From assembly GCA_030272585.1 (NCBI GenBank), contig BSYQ01000005.1:1116001-1180000 (forward strand): a stretch of 64,000 nt of DNA, in the 5' to 3' direction. The notes below the pieces were generated by a model. It was given only the letters and a program-made list of their open reading frames with translations. It made no database searches and was not told the origin of the DNA. The position numbers and the translations under genes are program-made. Source of the stretch: Bryopsis sp. KO-2023 (lineage: Eukaryota > Chlorophyta > Ulvophyceae > Bryopsidales > Bryopsidaceae). This document shows, in pieces, positions 35,487 to 46,840 of the stretch (position 1 is the stretch's first letter; each line of letters opens with the position of its first letter).

Positions 35487-35943
35487 GTTTCTGTTGATTT
35501 TACTTTTCTGGATAAGGGACATTCAGATCCAGAACTGGGTTATTTTGTTTTGAGTTCTGACCCAATGGTTTTTATACAATGATTTTTATACAGTGGATTG
35601 GCCAGGCTGGGTCAATCACCTGCTTTCTGGATACTTATAAGGGAATCTGCATTTGGACCTTATGGGTTGCTTTGTATAAACAGTTAGCTGGTTTACAGTA
35701 CATGATTCGGCCTGCAGGTGGCAGCCTTATCATTTGGTTGATTTTGTTGATAATTCGCTTAGAGTTTTTGAACACTCTTTTAATTCAGCGAAGGTTAAAC
35801 ATTATTTGACTCCCTTAAAAGCTAAAGGCTTGTTGGATGCCTTGAAAGCGTTTTGTGTGTGTCTATGCGTATGTGTGAGTGTAACCCCCAAATTTCGGTT
35901 ACTTGGGTACGCGAGGCGCGTACTTGCGTGGGGGGGGAGTGGT

Positions 35944-36330
35944 TGATACGAACTTCCGTCGTATGACACGTGGTTCGGCCCACTCACCCAACACGTGGTT
36001 CGGCCTGACAGTAGTCGGACCGAACCAGCTCACCATCACCATAGCCACACATTAAGGGAGAGGGCCAGGCCGCCTCTGAGGTGGCAACCCTCAGTCGGCC
36101 TGGAACCTCACATTCAGCTTAGGGTCCATTAGGACACGGCCAAGGGGCCATTAGGACACTGAGTTGGATGAAAGGGTTGGACAGGCTGTCGGCCCGGCCG
36201 AATACTTATTCGGCCCGGACCACAGCCTCATTGTAACTTGGACTATTGTAAAGATCCTTGTTTGAGAAAGTCTTTCCGTGCTCTAGACGTAAGTCCACTC
36301 GACTAGTCTATTTGTTCCACGTTTGTATCA
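35944..36330 (+). repeat. 3' LTR of the Ty3/gypsy element
   Basis: 387 bp identical to the 5' LTR as read; followed by the target duplication GCGCC. Confidence 0.95.
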
Positions 36331-36490
36331 GCGCCGGTCTAATGCGCGCGCGTGCGCCGGTTGCCTATACCTAACCCTAAAATAACCAAAATTGTACGAC
36401 ATATGCTGACGTGGCTGCCTACTTTTAGCTATGTCTGACGAGTAGCGGTTGTGGCAGTAGCGGACATGGGAGTAGCGGTTATGCAGGGGC

Positions 36491-37524
36491 TCGTATTAGT
36501 CATGAAGGCTTTTGGTTAAAATAGAAAAGTGGAAGGAAATTCTAACACATGGCAGCTTTTATATCTTTGCTGTATCAAATACGACGGACGTGGTGTTCGC
36601 AAGGACGTTTATGGTTGGTATGACCAACAAGGCTCGCTGAACGGGTTGTTTTTGGGCGAAATCTCACGGTGGAGGAATGAATATTTGCATGGATACTTTA
36701 TGATCTCTGGGAGGTGGAGGGTTTTGATTCATCATATCTTGGATGATGACAGGAGTTCCATGGATATGGATGGATGGATTTCAATAGGGGCCGTTTTTTA
36801 TCATTGGTACGATCATCAGGGATCGTCTTACCTCTGTTGGTAAAGCGAAAGTCGTTGAGGAAGACATATCATCTTATATCAGACCTAAAAGTGTGACTTG
36901 TCTGATGGAGGGTTTGATGAAAGAGTGACCTATCTGACGGAGGGTTTGATGGAAATGGGTGTGCTTTTCCATTGTTGGCGTTTAACCACCATCAGAATAA
37001 TTCAGAGGGGGGTGAAGTATACCAGAAGAGAGTATCTGTTCAGAAGAGCAGAGAGCATTTTTATAAGCAAGGGAGGCGAAGAGTCTGTGTTGAGGGGAAA
37101 TGAGAGCGTTCTTGGTGGATTGGGTTGACTAACTTGATTGATTGGGTTGACTTGCTTGATTGGGTTGATTTAGTTGATTTAGGTTGCTGGCCAGCAGGAG
37201 TTCACAGGTTTCTTGCTCTCATGGAAACACTTATGCAGGAAAGGGGCTTTGCTTGCCCTCATGCAGGAACACAGTGCGGGATCATGGTGCAGAACAGAGC
37301 GGGATCACGGTGCAGAACAGTGAACTGCTCATCAGCATTGTTTGCCTCTGTCACCCTTTTGCTGTTTGATTTTCGCTCTACTCTTGGGACAAAATCTGAT
37401 CCATAATTTGATATGCCCTTCGGAGTAAAAATTGATGTAAAAACTTAAAAAAAATAAAAAATAAAAAAAATCATGAAGTGTGAGGAGCTGTACTCAAGCA
37501 CACGAAGTCCCCCTCCAAGTGACT
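36491..37524. other. Spacer with short tandem units
   Basis: No supported gene. It holds a duplicated GTGACYTRTCTGAYGGAGGG unit (36892-36945) and TTGATTGGGTTGACT units (37107-37190). A Trp/Tyr-rich frame at 36529-36843 has no recognisable content. Confidence 0.4.
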
Positions 37525-37975
37525 TGAGAACTTTTCATGCGAAAATCCACATTTGGGTGGACCTTCACAAAATCCACATTTGGGTAATCGTTCGCATTTT
37601 TCCCAATAGGATGATAGGTCGCTGGTGAAATTTTGAAAAATTTGTGAGACTAATGATTTGAAGAAACCGTGGAGACAACTCAATCAATCAATCAATATTA
37701 CATGGAGACAATTGTGATGTTGCAGTACAACAAACGGGTGTTTTGATGCTGTTGATAGGCTGGATATTTTTTGAATAGTGCTTGGGGGGTGAGATACATT
37801 TCTTTTTTGTAAGGCTGGTGGTTCATGATGTCATTGTGATGAATTTTACAAGCCAGAAAAATTCACAAACAATTCACGGTTGGGGAAAAAATTGCACGTT
37901 TTTTCTCACATTTGGGCACCGAAAAGTCCCCATCAAAAGTCCACATTTAGGTGAACCGGAATTCACACACAGGGA
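37525..37975. repeat. Dispersed repeat, copy B (longer copy)
   Basis: Same repeat as 18447-18816 with about 75 extra bp at the right. It carries a TCCACATTTGGGT motif twice at the left, CTCACATTTGGGC and GTCCACATTTAGGTGAACC at the right, all in direct orientation. Downstream are T/A-rich ATTTATTT repeats (38150-38280), then SEL1L-like exons. Confidence 0.8.
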
Positions 37976-38312
37976 CAGCTGAATCAGCTGTCGCCTACTA
38001 CAATGCAGTCGCCGAATTTTTTTTTATTTTTTTTATTTAATATGGAAAATGCTCAAGCTGACCTGATCGGCACCCCAGATCACCATGTTTTTGCCTCAAT
38101 CTTGTATCCAGAAGCTTAAGTAATTTCACTATTATTTCTTTTAGCTATTTCTTTTATTTATTATATTTCTTTCTTTCTTTATTTATTCAATTATGAATTC
38201 ATTTGTTTATTTTATTATTTTTATCTCTCTTTCTCTTTTTATTTATTTATTCATTATTTATTTATTTTTTATTTTATTTTGAACACCAAGCGTTTGTGGC
38301 ATGGATATCTAG

Positions 38313-38970
38313 GTGATCGAGTTGGGTCGAATTCCAGGCACGCTGCCAGCAATCGAAAAAGTTCAATTGAGTGCAAGGCCGCATCAGGGTTTCAGAAATG
38401 CCAGGGAGGAGCAATGGCTTCAATTCTATCAGTACTCTGCGGACTTGGGCGATGTGGAGGCACAAACCGCCATCGGTCAGTTTTTCAATTATGGAGCTTA
38501 GGGTGTGCCAAGGGACCATCAGCAAGCTCTGCATTATTTCAAGTGGGTAGCCAGCACATGCCCCATCTGGGGGAATATCACAATTTGCCTGGTAGCAGTG
38601 GGTCAGGTTCAGAAAAACAAGAAACAAAAATGAAAATACATGGCATTTTTCAGCAGCTGACAAGTTTTTTTTCGCAGCTGTGCCGAGAACGTATGTTTGT
38701 TTGTTTTTCAGGTTAACACTTCGTCTTTTTTTTCCCTTTTTTCCCCCCAGTCAAGCTGCGGAGGCGGAAGATGCAGGGGCGATGAGTCATTTGGGCCACA
38801 TGTATGCGAATGGCCTGGGGGTCGAACAGAACAACAAGACTGCTTTGAAGTGGTTTGAGAAAGGTGCCGGGGAGGGGCACCCCAACAGTCATTATGGACT
38901 GGGCTACATGTACCTCGCAGGCTACGGAGTCAAAAAAGATTTACAGAAAGCGTTTAGGAATTTCAACAAG
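38313..38970 (+). pseudogene. SEL1L/HRD3-like Sel1-repeat exons (continuation of the piece at 18304)
   Basis: Exons 38313-38542 and 38751-38970 join in phase 2. They encode YQYSADLGDVEAQTAIGQ, GVPRDHQQALHYF, then AEDAGAMSHLGHMYANGLG, GEGHPNSHYGLGYMYLAG and YGVKKDLQKAFRNF, i.e. three to four Sel1-like repeats in SEL1L order, directly following the part found at 18304-18440. A TAG at 38500-38502 interrupts the first exon at a position normally Arg/Gly-rich (GGRGV in SEL1L). SEL1L bridges ER lumenal substrates to the HRD1 ubiquitin ligase. Downstream continuity after 38970 is unclear. Either a nonsense-bearing pseudogene or a sequence error. Confidence 0.6.
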
Positions 38971-39287
38971 GTCAGCAGCCCTCCAATACAAAACCTAACT
39001 GTGAATTGACAATAAGAAAAGAGGAAAAGGGGGGGGGGAGGTGCTCCACATTGTTCAAACTCACTGTGAATTGATAATAGGGAGAGGAAGGGGGGGGGGG
39101 GGTTGCACAACATTGTTCAAAATTTGTCTCTTTTCAGCGAAAGTATCCAGTGTTTTGGCACCTTTCCATCTGGTGGGTGGAAATTTGCCTTTTTTTTTTA
39201 ATATTATCTTGGAATGAGAATATGTGTGTGGACAGCATCATCTTCTCTCGGTTTGTTGGATGAAATTTCCCCTCCCCACCTCCTAAG

Positions 39288-39491
39288 GATTATTTGGAGC
39301 CCTGTTCAGGTGAAGGGGTGGAAGCTCCTTTGCAGGAATTTTTTTACAGTCGAAACTGCGACAGCGGTGTCCTGTGCCAAGAGACGGCGAATTCAAAAAA
39401 CCCAACCAATCCATACAGCCTGGAATTTACTCCACTGCCTGATCTGCAACTCCCGAAGTACGAGCAGGTGGCGATTGGATGCCAAAGATAG
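39288..39491 (+). CDS. Unrecognised C-terminal exon
   Basis: After a ctaag acceptor, 67 codons are open to TAG: DYLEPCSGEGVEAPLQEFF, then YSRNCDSGVLCQETANS and a Pro-rich end. Codon use looks coding, but I find no family. It could be the last exon of the SEL1L-like locus, though the content does not match SEL1L. Confidence 0.35.
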   Translation, partial: DYLEPCSGEGVEAPLQEFFYSRNCDSGVLCQETANSKNPTNPYSLEFTPLPDLQLPKYEQVAIGCQR

Positions 39492-41020
39492 TCTTCAGCG
39501 AATGTTTTGAACGAACAAATAAACGAATAAATGTACGACCTTTAACCCATGTGGATAGGGAATTAATGATGTTTTGTTTCTGTCAATATTTGTGGAGTTA
39601 TTTTCTGTAAGCTGATGGGTGATGTGTGTTTTGGGGGGTGCATTGTCCAGTTTGTCTTGAAAAATGGAATGCACAAAGAAGTGCTGACGGTTCGAGGGAA
39701 ATGAATCATGGAGGATGGTGGACATATGGAACCCGATGAGCTCTATGTGTGCAGAATGCATCGCAGAGGTTTTGGCTGAAGGTCATTTAGGTGTTATTCA
39801 TTCGAATATGCGACGCGTAAGAGATTCACACCAAGTCTTCACTCGAATGTACACTTGATGTGGAACGAATGTACACCGAGTCCGATCTACACTCGGGTGC
39901 ACTTTTTTCGTAGTAATTCTAGAATTGATCGAGGATTTGTTACACACAGCAAAACTGTTTTTCCTCGAGAATCCTAAGAGGAATCAGGACTACCCAACCC
40001 CAAAAAGACCTACCTGCCACACCCTGCGCATCCCCCTCCCCCCTTTTTTGTGTGTGTGTGTGTGTGTTCATGTTTCTTCGGATACCCCTCCACCAGAGAC
40101 CTTGTTTTTCTTTTTTTTTTCTGACCACATCTCACGAAGGAACGAACCCAGGCTTTCACGAAGCCCCGTCCCAATCAGACTCAGAACAGAGGGGCGGCGA
40201 ACCGCCGCTACTCCAACGCCCCATCCGAAACCTGAACAGAACAGGGAAAAAAAAAAAAAAAAACACAAGGAAAGAAGGGCCAAAAACTGAAGCGAACCGG
40301 ATTCAACCCACGATGGCAACCGATCGTCGTTATCAGGCGTACCATATTAACCACTTGAGGGACATGGGAGGCGTTGACGCCGAAGGTGGTGATGGTTGTC
40401 TGGAATCTCAAACTAGTTCTTTCTTTCAACACGGTCTGTAAAAACACGGTCTGTAGCATTGCATTGCATTGGGTTGGGTTTGTGTTGAGATGAGTCGTTG
40501 CATGCCGACTGTCCTGACATTGGATTCCATTGTCCCAAAGCCTGCAAACAAGTTTGTTACAAATACAGCATTTCCTTCGAAGGCTGAAGTCACTTCCAGC
40601 AATCTGAAACAACCCCAACCCCACCACTCTCAGGCTCTGCCATCATTCCCTCCCTTCAGTCTCCCAGTCTTTTTCAGGCTTTACCTCTGTGGAGCATAAC
40701 AAGGAAGCAGTTTGCATTCGAAGCCTTCCAATATTTGCCTCTCGAATTTTGAGAATCAGTGGAGAGTGCTGCAGCATGAACAACTGGAGTGAATCAGTCT
40801 TGGTTGTAATCAGTTTTTTAGTGCAGTGCGGCCGAAGCTGGTGAAAAAACATGAAAATGTTAGCTTAGTTAACATACATGAATAGATTTCTGGGAAAAAC
40901 CATAAATGATGTCCCCTTCTCATCCCTTTTGGTGAACACAACTGGAGGGAGAACATTATTTTTTTTCTTTCGCAGATGTGAAGTACCAAGGAAGAGCGTA
41001 CGTACAAAGAAAAATCACAG
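39492..41020. other. Spacer with weak coding signals
   Basis: It contains a (GT)n stretch near 40050-40068, and short ATG frames at 40312 (MATDRRYQAYHINHLRDMGG) and 40490 (MSRCMPTVLTLDSIVPKP) that could be 5' exons of the gene downstream. I cannot join them with confidence. Confidence 0.3.
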
Positions 41021-42494
41021 TTGGAGGGGTTCAAAAAAGATTGCAAATCAACTGTGCAAGATTGGTGGCCAATCTCCACCGTTTGCGAGAGGGAGGGGGA
41101 CTTACTCCCTTCAGTTGGCAAGGTTTTTCTGCCCTTTTTTTTCTCTCTTCCCGAGACCCACATTGACAGTGCCGCCAATCTGTTGTCATTCCTTTGGGAG
41201 AATGGCAATTTCGAGCGATTCATCAGCAGGATGTCTGGAGGTTCGGTTGGCAATGTCCAGGCCCCCGAGGGATGCCCACCCCCAGATCAGCCCCGTCCAA
41301 CCTTTTTTCTGGGCAGATCAGGCCCTGGAGCGCCGGGTACAGGAGAAAATAAAAGCAAGACATTTCTGACCTGTGCCAGCCATCTCATTTCAGTGAGGTC
41401 CTTCCTTCTCCTTGATGTCCTTATTTTCATCCAGGCGTGGACAACCAGGCTTCCCAGGGATACCCCTCACAAGGTCAGCGCCATCCCCCGTTAGGCACTT
41501 CTTCCAGGCGGATCAGGCGGGCGTCCAGGGAGGCTAGGTATAGGAAAAATCCCAGGACACTTCTGACCTATGTCAACAATACTTCGTAAGACTAACGTTT
41601 CAGTTGCTACCTTTTTTTTTCCCAGGAAGACTAGATGACCCCTTTCCAAAGCCAAAATTCACAGGGGTCGTCTACGATGATGTGCTGAAGCGGGTGATGC
41701 CCACAACCACAAAGCTAAAGCAAGCTCGGGTTCATGAAAAAAAAGACAAGGCACGAGGTAAGCGTTGACACTTTTCGTTAATCGCCGTCAGGAATACAAT
41801 CAGCCAAAGTGTATTGCACTTCTCCAATTATAGTGCCCATCCTCTTCCAAACCAGTTTTGCTGTCCGGTTTTCTTTGCAGCTCTTGAATGGGCACACATT
41901 CAGGATGAGAGGCAAAAAAAGATGCGGTGAGCAGAGGGGGATGAGAACTTTGAGGATGAGCTTGATGGTGAGGATTGGGAGTCTGATACGGACGAAAGGC
42001 TTCAACGTGCGATTGATCTCCATGGCGTCTTGGCGGAATCTGATTTGGAGGAGGCATGCGCGACAGAGGATGTCCACAACAAAAAACCACAAGTCAATCT
42101 GAGTCCTAAGTACTTTGCAGTTTTGCAAGCCTATGTCGATGCAGTGGATGGAGATGAAAGCGATATTCGACGAAAGGGAGAACAAGTGCATGCATTGTTT
42201 GGTGTGCCAGGCAACTCGTTTATCCCAACCCCCAAGAGGATAACCAAGCTACGCACCAAGTGTGTAGCTTGGCTGAATCGAAAAAGTACATGGCGTTCTT
42301 ACTTCAGCCGCATAAACGCTTTCTTGGTGAGTGAAAAACAGGGGAACTGGAATGCAATGCAAACAGGTCATAAATATAATGACAATTAATAACAACTATT
42401 TTTTTCACCCCAGCCCCAGCCATCCCACCATTCTGAGCTGCAGCCGCAGTGTGGTCCAGGAATTCCAGAGGAAAACAGGTTGAAAAAGAAATAA
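41021..42494 (+). CDS. Unrecognised acidic protein gene, 3' exons, with an in-frame TGA
   Basis: Exons 41626-41757, 41881-42326 and 42414-42494 join in phases 1 and 0 and end in TAA. An exon around 41156-41239 (SAANLLSFLWENGNFERFIS) ends in the matching phase 1. The product includes RLDDPFPKPKFTG and VVYDDVLKRVMP, a basic helix, an acidic block (DENFEDELDGEDWESDTDE), then a long charged helical region with VLQAYVDAVDGDESDIRRK and LFGVPGNSFIPTPKRIT. A TGA at 41928-41930 lies just before the acidic block; the strong donor-like GTGAGC there could instead start a tiny intron. I recognise no domain. Confidence 0.45.
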
Positions 42495-43669
42495 TAAAAG
42501 AATTTAATCAATGCCATAGTAGAAAACTGCTGTAAAAATGAAAAAGAAAAGAGTTACTGTATCAAAATATGATACAGAGAATTTTGTTTTGTTGCACTGA
42601 TCGCGACACCAACTGGTCGCTCTGTATCACTCTGTTTTCGAATATCCCTTTACCTTGACATCGAGTAACAAGCTGTCCTTCGGAGCCAAATATTTATTTG
42701 ACCCTGTGGCAAGGGAACACCTCGGCTGAGCCGCTGACAGATTGTACAGGCAAGCACCATTCCTGCATACTGTTGGGTTCTAGGAGAAGATAATGAAGTC
42801 GCAGTCTTGGACCAGTCACAACTCTGCTAACCAAGGACTGAACCATACACCGTTCTTAGCTGAAAAAAGAATACAGTAATGGTGCAGACTGTTCAGTTCA
42901 TTTTGCTTGCATGGTTGCTTGATGAGCAGGTTGACTAGAGAAGTGCACTGACTGAAAGTCCACCAAAGCCCCCTACACCTTCAATATCTTGAACTTTCTC
43001 AAAGTTGTGAGAGCCGAAACTATTGTCGCTGAAACACCAACTTTGCATCGCAACAATAGATCCAACTGAAAAATCTAATATGGCATTCTGGAAATAAATG
43101 TTTTCCAATGTGCATTAGAACTGAAATCTAAAAATAGTCAAATAGTAAAAAACAATGGAATTACAGAAATCCTTAGATTTTACCGGGGGGTGGAGGGGGG
43201 GGGGGGGGGGGGAAATGCAAAAACAACGAAAACATATGGTTATAATAACTTGTCGTGAGTTTAAATAAATAATAGAGTTTTTTTTTTTAAATTCTACATA
43301 TAAAATTTGTCATTCAACGTTGGTCAAAACCATTTCTCCAGTTTTTTTTTTCCACAGGAGAACATTCTGCGAGCTGGTTTGGGAAGTGGGTGGCAAAATT
43401 TCCTCGTTCGATTGGGCTCCGACAATTTTCGTAGTGAGTCGAGTGGAGAAACAACAAATCTTTCGCCTAGATATGTTACAATTTTTCTTGAACACCATTC
43501 ATACAGATCCTTTTCTTCAGTTCTCTTCCCCATGTTTTTTTTTATATATACCCACAAGTCAAACCCAACATTAGGCTGCTGCAACCCCACTCGAAAGCAA
43601 GAGAAAATATATTTAATGAGTAAAAAACCGAAACGGGCAGACGTACAAACCCACTTCCTGAAAAAGGCC
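42495..43669. other. Spacer; one possible lone exon
   Basis: Mostly AT-rich with a G-run near 43185-43212. An acceptor at 43357 (ttccacag) followed by TFCELVWEVGGKISSFDWAP and a GTGAGT donor could be an exon; no family recognised. Confidence 0.3.
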
Positions 43670-44350
43670 TTCACTCAAATCCCTGGCCAAGAAAAAAAAA
43701 TGAAAAAAAAAAGCATTATACACAAAACTATTGGCTCAGCAAATTGCAAGAAGTCCACCTGCTGTGACCGATTAAGTGATAGATAACCGGCTGTTGGCCA
43801 GCAAATGGGGATGCAACAATACCTCTTTTGGCATTCGGAAAACCCTGACTAACCCAGATCGAGGAAGAAGAAAAAATGAAGCAAACAAAAACTCATGTTT
43901 GGAGGGGGGGGGGGAATGATAGACCTCCATAGTCCGCCAAACACAGCCAGCAAAACTCTGCGCCACAGCCGCCGGCGTCTTGTCTGCAAGTCATGTGATC
44001 GCAGCCCCCAGTTTTCTCGATCGCATGGTTGCACTGGGGGCAGCGCTTGAAATTGGACCTTTCCAGCAACTGCAGCAACGCCACCTCCTCACCCTCCTCG
44101 CATCTTCGTCGTGTTGCGAGCAGGTCCTATGAGTGTGCCAAGGGCAGCGAGAGTCTCGAGATTCCTTTTCTGGTCTTAGCTTTGATTGTGTTGAAACCTG
44201 AGGAGCCCCAGTAATTGGTTAGTACCCTCACAGATAGGAATGGTGGCGCCCCATCATAGGAAAATCTGCAAGGGCTTTTTGTCAGGATGGAACAACGGGG
44301 AGGGGAAGAGATCAATTCAACGACATGTGGTGACTTAAGGATGAGTCCAA
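43670..44350. repeat. Inverted-duplication arm, right (matches 23300-23665 reversed)
   Basis: Counterpart of the left arm. Here the central part includes the RBR exon (43925-44126), which the left arm lacks. Confidence 0.75.
43925..44126 (-). CDS. RBR (RING-IBR-RING) E3 ubiquitin ligase exon, Rcat domain
   Basis: One exon with cag-like (tcatag) acceptor and GTCTAT donor, in phase. It encodes ERSNFKRCPQCNHAIEKTGG, then GCDHMTC and CGAEFCWLC. This is the second RING (Rcat) of ariadne/HHARI-type ligases (CP.C...IEK.GGC.HM.C......FCW.C), and the Cys of GGCDHM is the one that accepts ubiquitin as a thioester. The other RING and IBR exons are not found nearby, so the gene is either fragmentary or has long introns. 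Neighbouring intron sequence is duplicated at 23.3-23.7 kb without this exon. Confidence 0.65.
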
Positions 44351-44795
44351 TTCACAATCATCATCATTGATCATTCGCAATCAATTATGACCATTCGATT
44401 CCACCTCTCTCACTCGGGGCTTGGTGCTGATCCACCATCCACTTTTCTTTTTCAGGGTCAGGCGGGAATAGGGATCAGAGGGTGGGACTTGCCAACCAAT
44501 ATTCATCATCCTCTTATGAGTTTAGTTTCATTTTTCCTGTTGCCCAATCGGTCAATCCACAATCAGTCCCTCTGCTCGATCAGTTTCATTTACACAACCC
44601 GCTTGGTTACCCCAAAACAGACTCATTTGGATGCCAGTTAAGACCAGTTAACAGCTGTTGCACTTTCTAAGGTGAAGACTTTAAAAGAACTTAATGTCAG
44701 GTTTTGTTGTGTGGTCGTTCCCCAACGATAGCACAATTATTCAGCGAAACAAACTTTTGACGACGTCCCAAGCAATGATATCTTGATAACGAAAT

Positions 44796-45076
44796 GGGAA
44801 GAAGGGGAAAACAATGGGGAAAAAGGGGATATGGAATTTGCAGGGGGTGACTGCAGTTTATAGTGGGAAAACAATGGGGAAAACAAAGGGTAAAAAGGGG
44901 ATATGGAATTTGCAGGGGGTGACTGCAGTTTATAGTGGGAAAACAATGGGGAAAACAAAGGGGAAAAAAGGGATATGGAATTTGCAGGGGTGACTGCAGT
45001 TTATAGTGGGAAAACAATGGGGAAAAGAAAGGGTAAAAAGGAGATATGGAATTTGCAGGGGGTGACTGCAGTTTTT
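44796..45076. repeat. 72-bp minisatellite, about 3.9 copies
   Basis: Unit contains GGATATGGAATTTGCAGGGG and GTGACTGCAGTTTATAGTGG, plus a run of GGGGAAAA. Spacing of the GGATATGG motif is 71-73 bp (about 44827, 44898, 44971, 45042). Confidence 0.9.
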
Positions 45077-45099
45077 AATGAAATATTGAAAAAACCCAA

Positions 45100-45440
45100 G
45101 TCTGTGCGAACCCTGTCCACCTCTGTGCGAACCCTGTCCATCTCTGTGCGAACCTTGTCCACACAGAACCTACACAGACTTGGGGTCTGTGCAGTCTGTG
45201 TGTTTGTCCCCAGGCACCTGTGCACATCTGCTGTGTCCTGTGCTTCACACAGGACAGGATGAACCTGTGCTGCACAGACAGAGCACAGGCATAGCACAGA
45301 CCCAGCACAGACAGTGCACAGGCCCTGTCTGTGCTGTGCTGTACAGGTCTGTGCACCTGTGCAGCACAGGTCAAACCCTGTGCACAGAACAGACTGTCTG
45401 TTCTGTTCTGTCCTGTGCACAGGGGTCTCAGCCCATGTCT
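45100..45440. repeat. Degenerate (CTGTGC/CACAGA) repeat tract
   Basis: About 340 bp built of CTGTGCA, CACAGAC and CCTGTCC words on alternating strands, giving open frames in all directions. It lies directly at the point where the NSUN2 copy B exon breaks off. Confidence 0.85.
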
Positions 45441-45465
45441 GCTCACCATGAGTGAGGTGAGGTGG

Positions 45466-46595
45466 TTGTCTGGTGATTGTCTCAGCGTTCCGTCGCCCGT
45501 ACAGGGAACGTTGCACAAAACTCTATCGAAGCTCAGCACATTCTGCAACAACCAGCAATATGCACTTTCTTTGGTTTTTTCTGTTTTCAGCAATTATTAG
45601 AATCCGGACAAGCACGGCAAAAGAGGAGGTCGATTGTCTTGTCTAGGTGTTTGTTTTGTTTTTTGTTTCGAAGAAAATGTGAATGCAGATTTGCACTCGA
45701 AAGAAAAGAACGGCACCACAACAGGTACAGAAAGCAAAAAAAAAAGAGAAAAAACATCTTAAACAAGAACAAAATTATTATAACGAAAATGCACTCTTGC
45801 AAGAAAACCTTACAGAAATGGATAAACGTGGCTACCTCATTTTCGAATCTTCTCCTGGTGGGAAACTGTGTGGCATCGTGACTTGTGACCATGATGTTCG
45901 GGCTGCACATTCGCTTGATTTGATGTGTCAGCAGATTGCACCTCTGATAGTCCAAGTCATTTGCCACCACGAGTCCAGTGGGTGGCACTTGAGGGTCTAC
46001 GTGAAGCTTTTCCAGAATTTGAGTAGTCTTGGAGCCAAGGGATGTACACATGTCCAGTACCTGGATACAGACATCAACACGGGTTTTTGAATGATGCGAC
46101 CAGCTGGCAAAGGCCCAGAGTTTTGACGCGACAAAGGATTAGTCACAAACTGTAGGTTCTAAATTCAACTACGAAAGGGGTGCTTCATTGATGGAATTAG
46201 CTGATGTGAATTATACATCGACAGGCGGAAAAAGCATCCTAGTCATAGAACTCTGCCTGCATTGCAAAAATATTGATATAGTTCTGGAGGTAGATATGCT
46301 TTCCATTCTCATCAAATCAGTCATGTGAAATTTTGTTTATAAAAAATTATATTTGAGTCTGGATGGACTGTTTTTTTTTTCTTCCTCACATGATGCTCCG
46401 GCTTGACATCCAAAAAGAGAGGGGGTATCATGGACACAGCTTCTTGTCGACTCATGCTTCCATCGACAGTTTCCTTTTCCAGCAATTCATGGAGTTCTGC
46501 CAGACTGCTGTTTCGCCTCAACTCTTCTTTGGATGCTGAAATGCTGTAGGCCAAACCTCCAGGATACCAGGTCAACACTTGGGAACGATGTTTTC
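45466..46595 (-). pseudogene. NSUN2: NSUN2-type methyltransferase, middle exons, copy B
   Basis: Minus-strand exons 46390-46595 (LTWYPGGLAYSISASKEELR, MSRQEAVSMIPPLFLDVKPE), 45836-46060 (SAM-binding region LDMCTSLGSKTTQ, then PTGLVVANDLD, SHDATQFP) and 45542 down to about 45466 (LSFDRVLCNVPCTGDGT). They follow NSUN2 order, with clean splice sites. In the family, motif I reads DMCAAPGSKT; here AAP is replaced by TSL, which should damage SAM binding. The last exon breaks off mid-sequence and runs into the CTGTGC repeat. The N-terminal exon of the same gene type lies next door on the opposite strand (46841-47161), pointing to an inversion. Confidence 0.75.
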
Positions 46596-46840
46596 CTGGC
46601 CCTGCATGTTCACATGGAAAAATAAATTTTAGATGGAACATAGACATTTATATGGGAATTGACAAAACTATGTGCATATGTCCCGAAAAACCTCACCACC
46701 TTAATCCTGAGATTGGCTACAATATATTTTTAGTCATCACTGAATAAAACTTCCCATAGAATATGTTCAACGATGCCAGATGCTCCGTGGTCGATCTTCA
46801 ACTTTAGGGAAATTGATTGGATGGACAAAACCAAAGCATC

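Larger units (their letters stand above)
26845..36330 (+). mobile_element. Ty3/gypsy chromovirus LTR retrotransposon, looks whole
   Basis: 9,486 bp with 387-bp LTRs (26845-27231, 35944-36330) that I read as identical. They start TGATAC, end GTATCA, and are flanked by the 5-bp duplication GCGCC. A primer-binding site TGGTTTCGGAGCCGAA starts 2 nt after the 5' LTR, and a G-rich purine tract precedes the 3' LTR. Parts in order: a short leading ORF, gag, pol with protease, reverse transcriptase, RNase H and integrase, a C-terminal chromodomain, then an additional ORF. No breaks seen in these frames. LTR identity makes it very young. Confidence 0.95.
26711..36490. mobile_element. Small TIR element split by the Ty3 insertion
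   Basis: Left part 26711-26844 and right part 36331-36490 are inverted relative to each other. Both carry CCGCTACTGCCAYAACCGCT and CTACTCGTCAGACATAGCTA. Without the inserted retroelement it would be about 290 bp and non-coding, so MITE-like. The left end has extra tandem units of CATAACCGCTACTCGTCAGA. Target duplication at the outer ends is not clear, so the class is open. Confidence 0.6.

Noticed and set aside
36360-36390. Telomere repeat (CCCTAAA)
   Set aside because: A single unit only; no array.
44796-45440. CRISPR array or similar
   Set aside because: Repeats are head-to-tail without unique spacers, in a eukaryotic intron-rich context.
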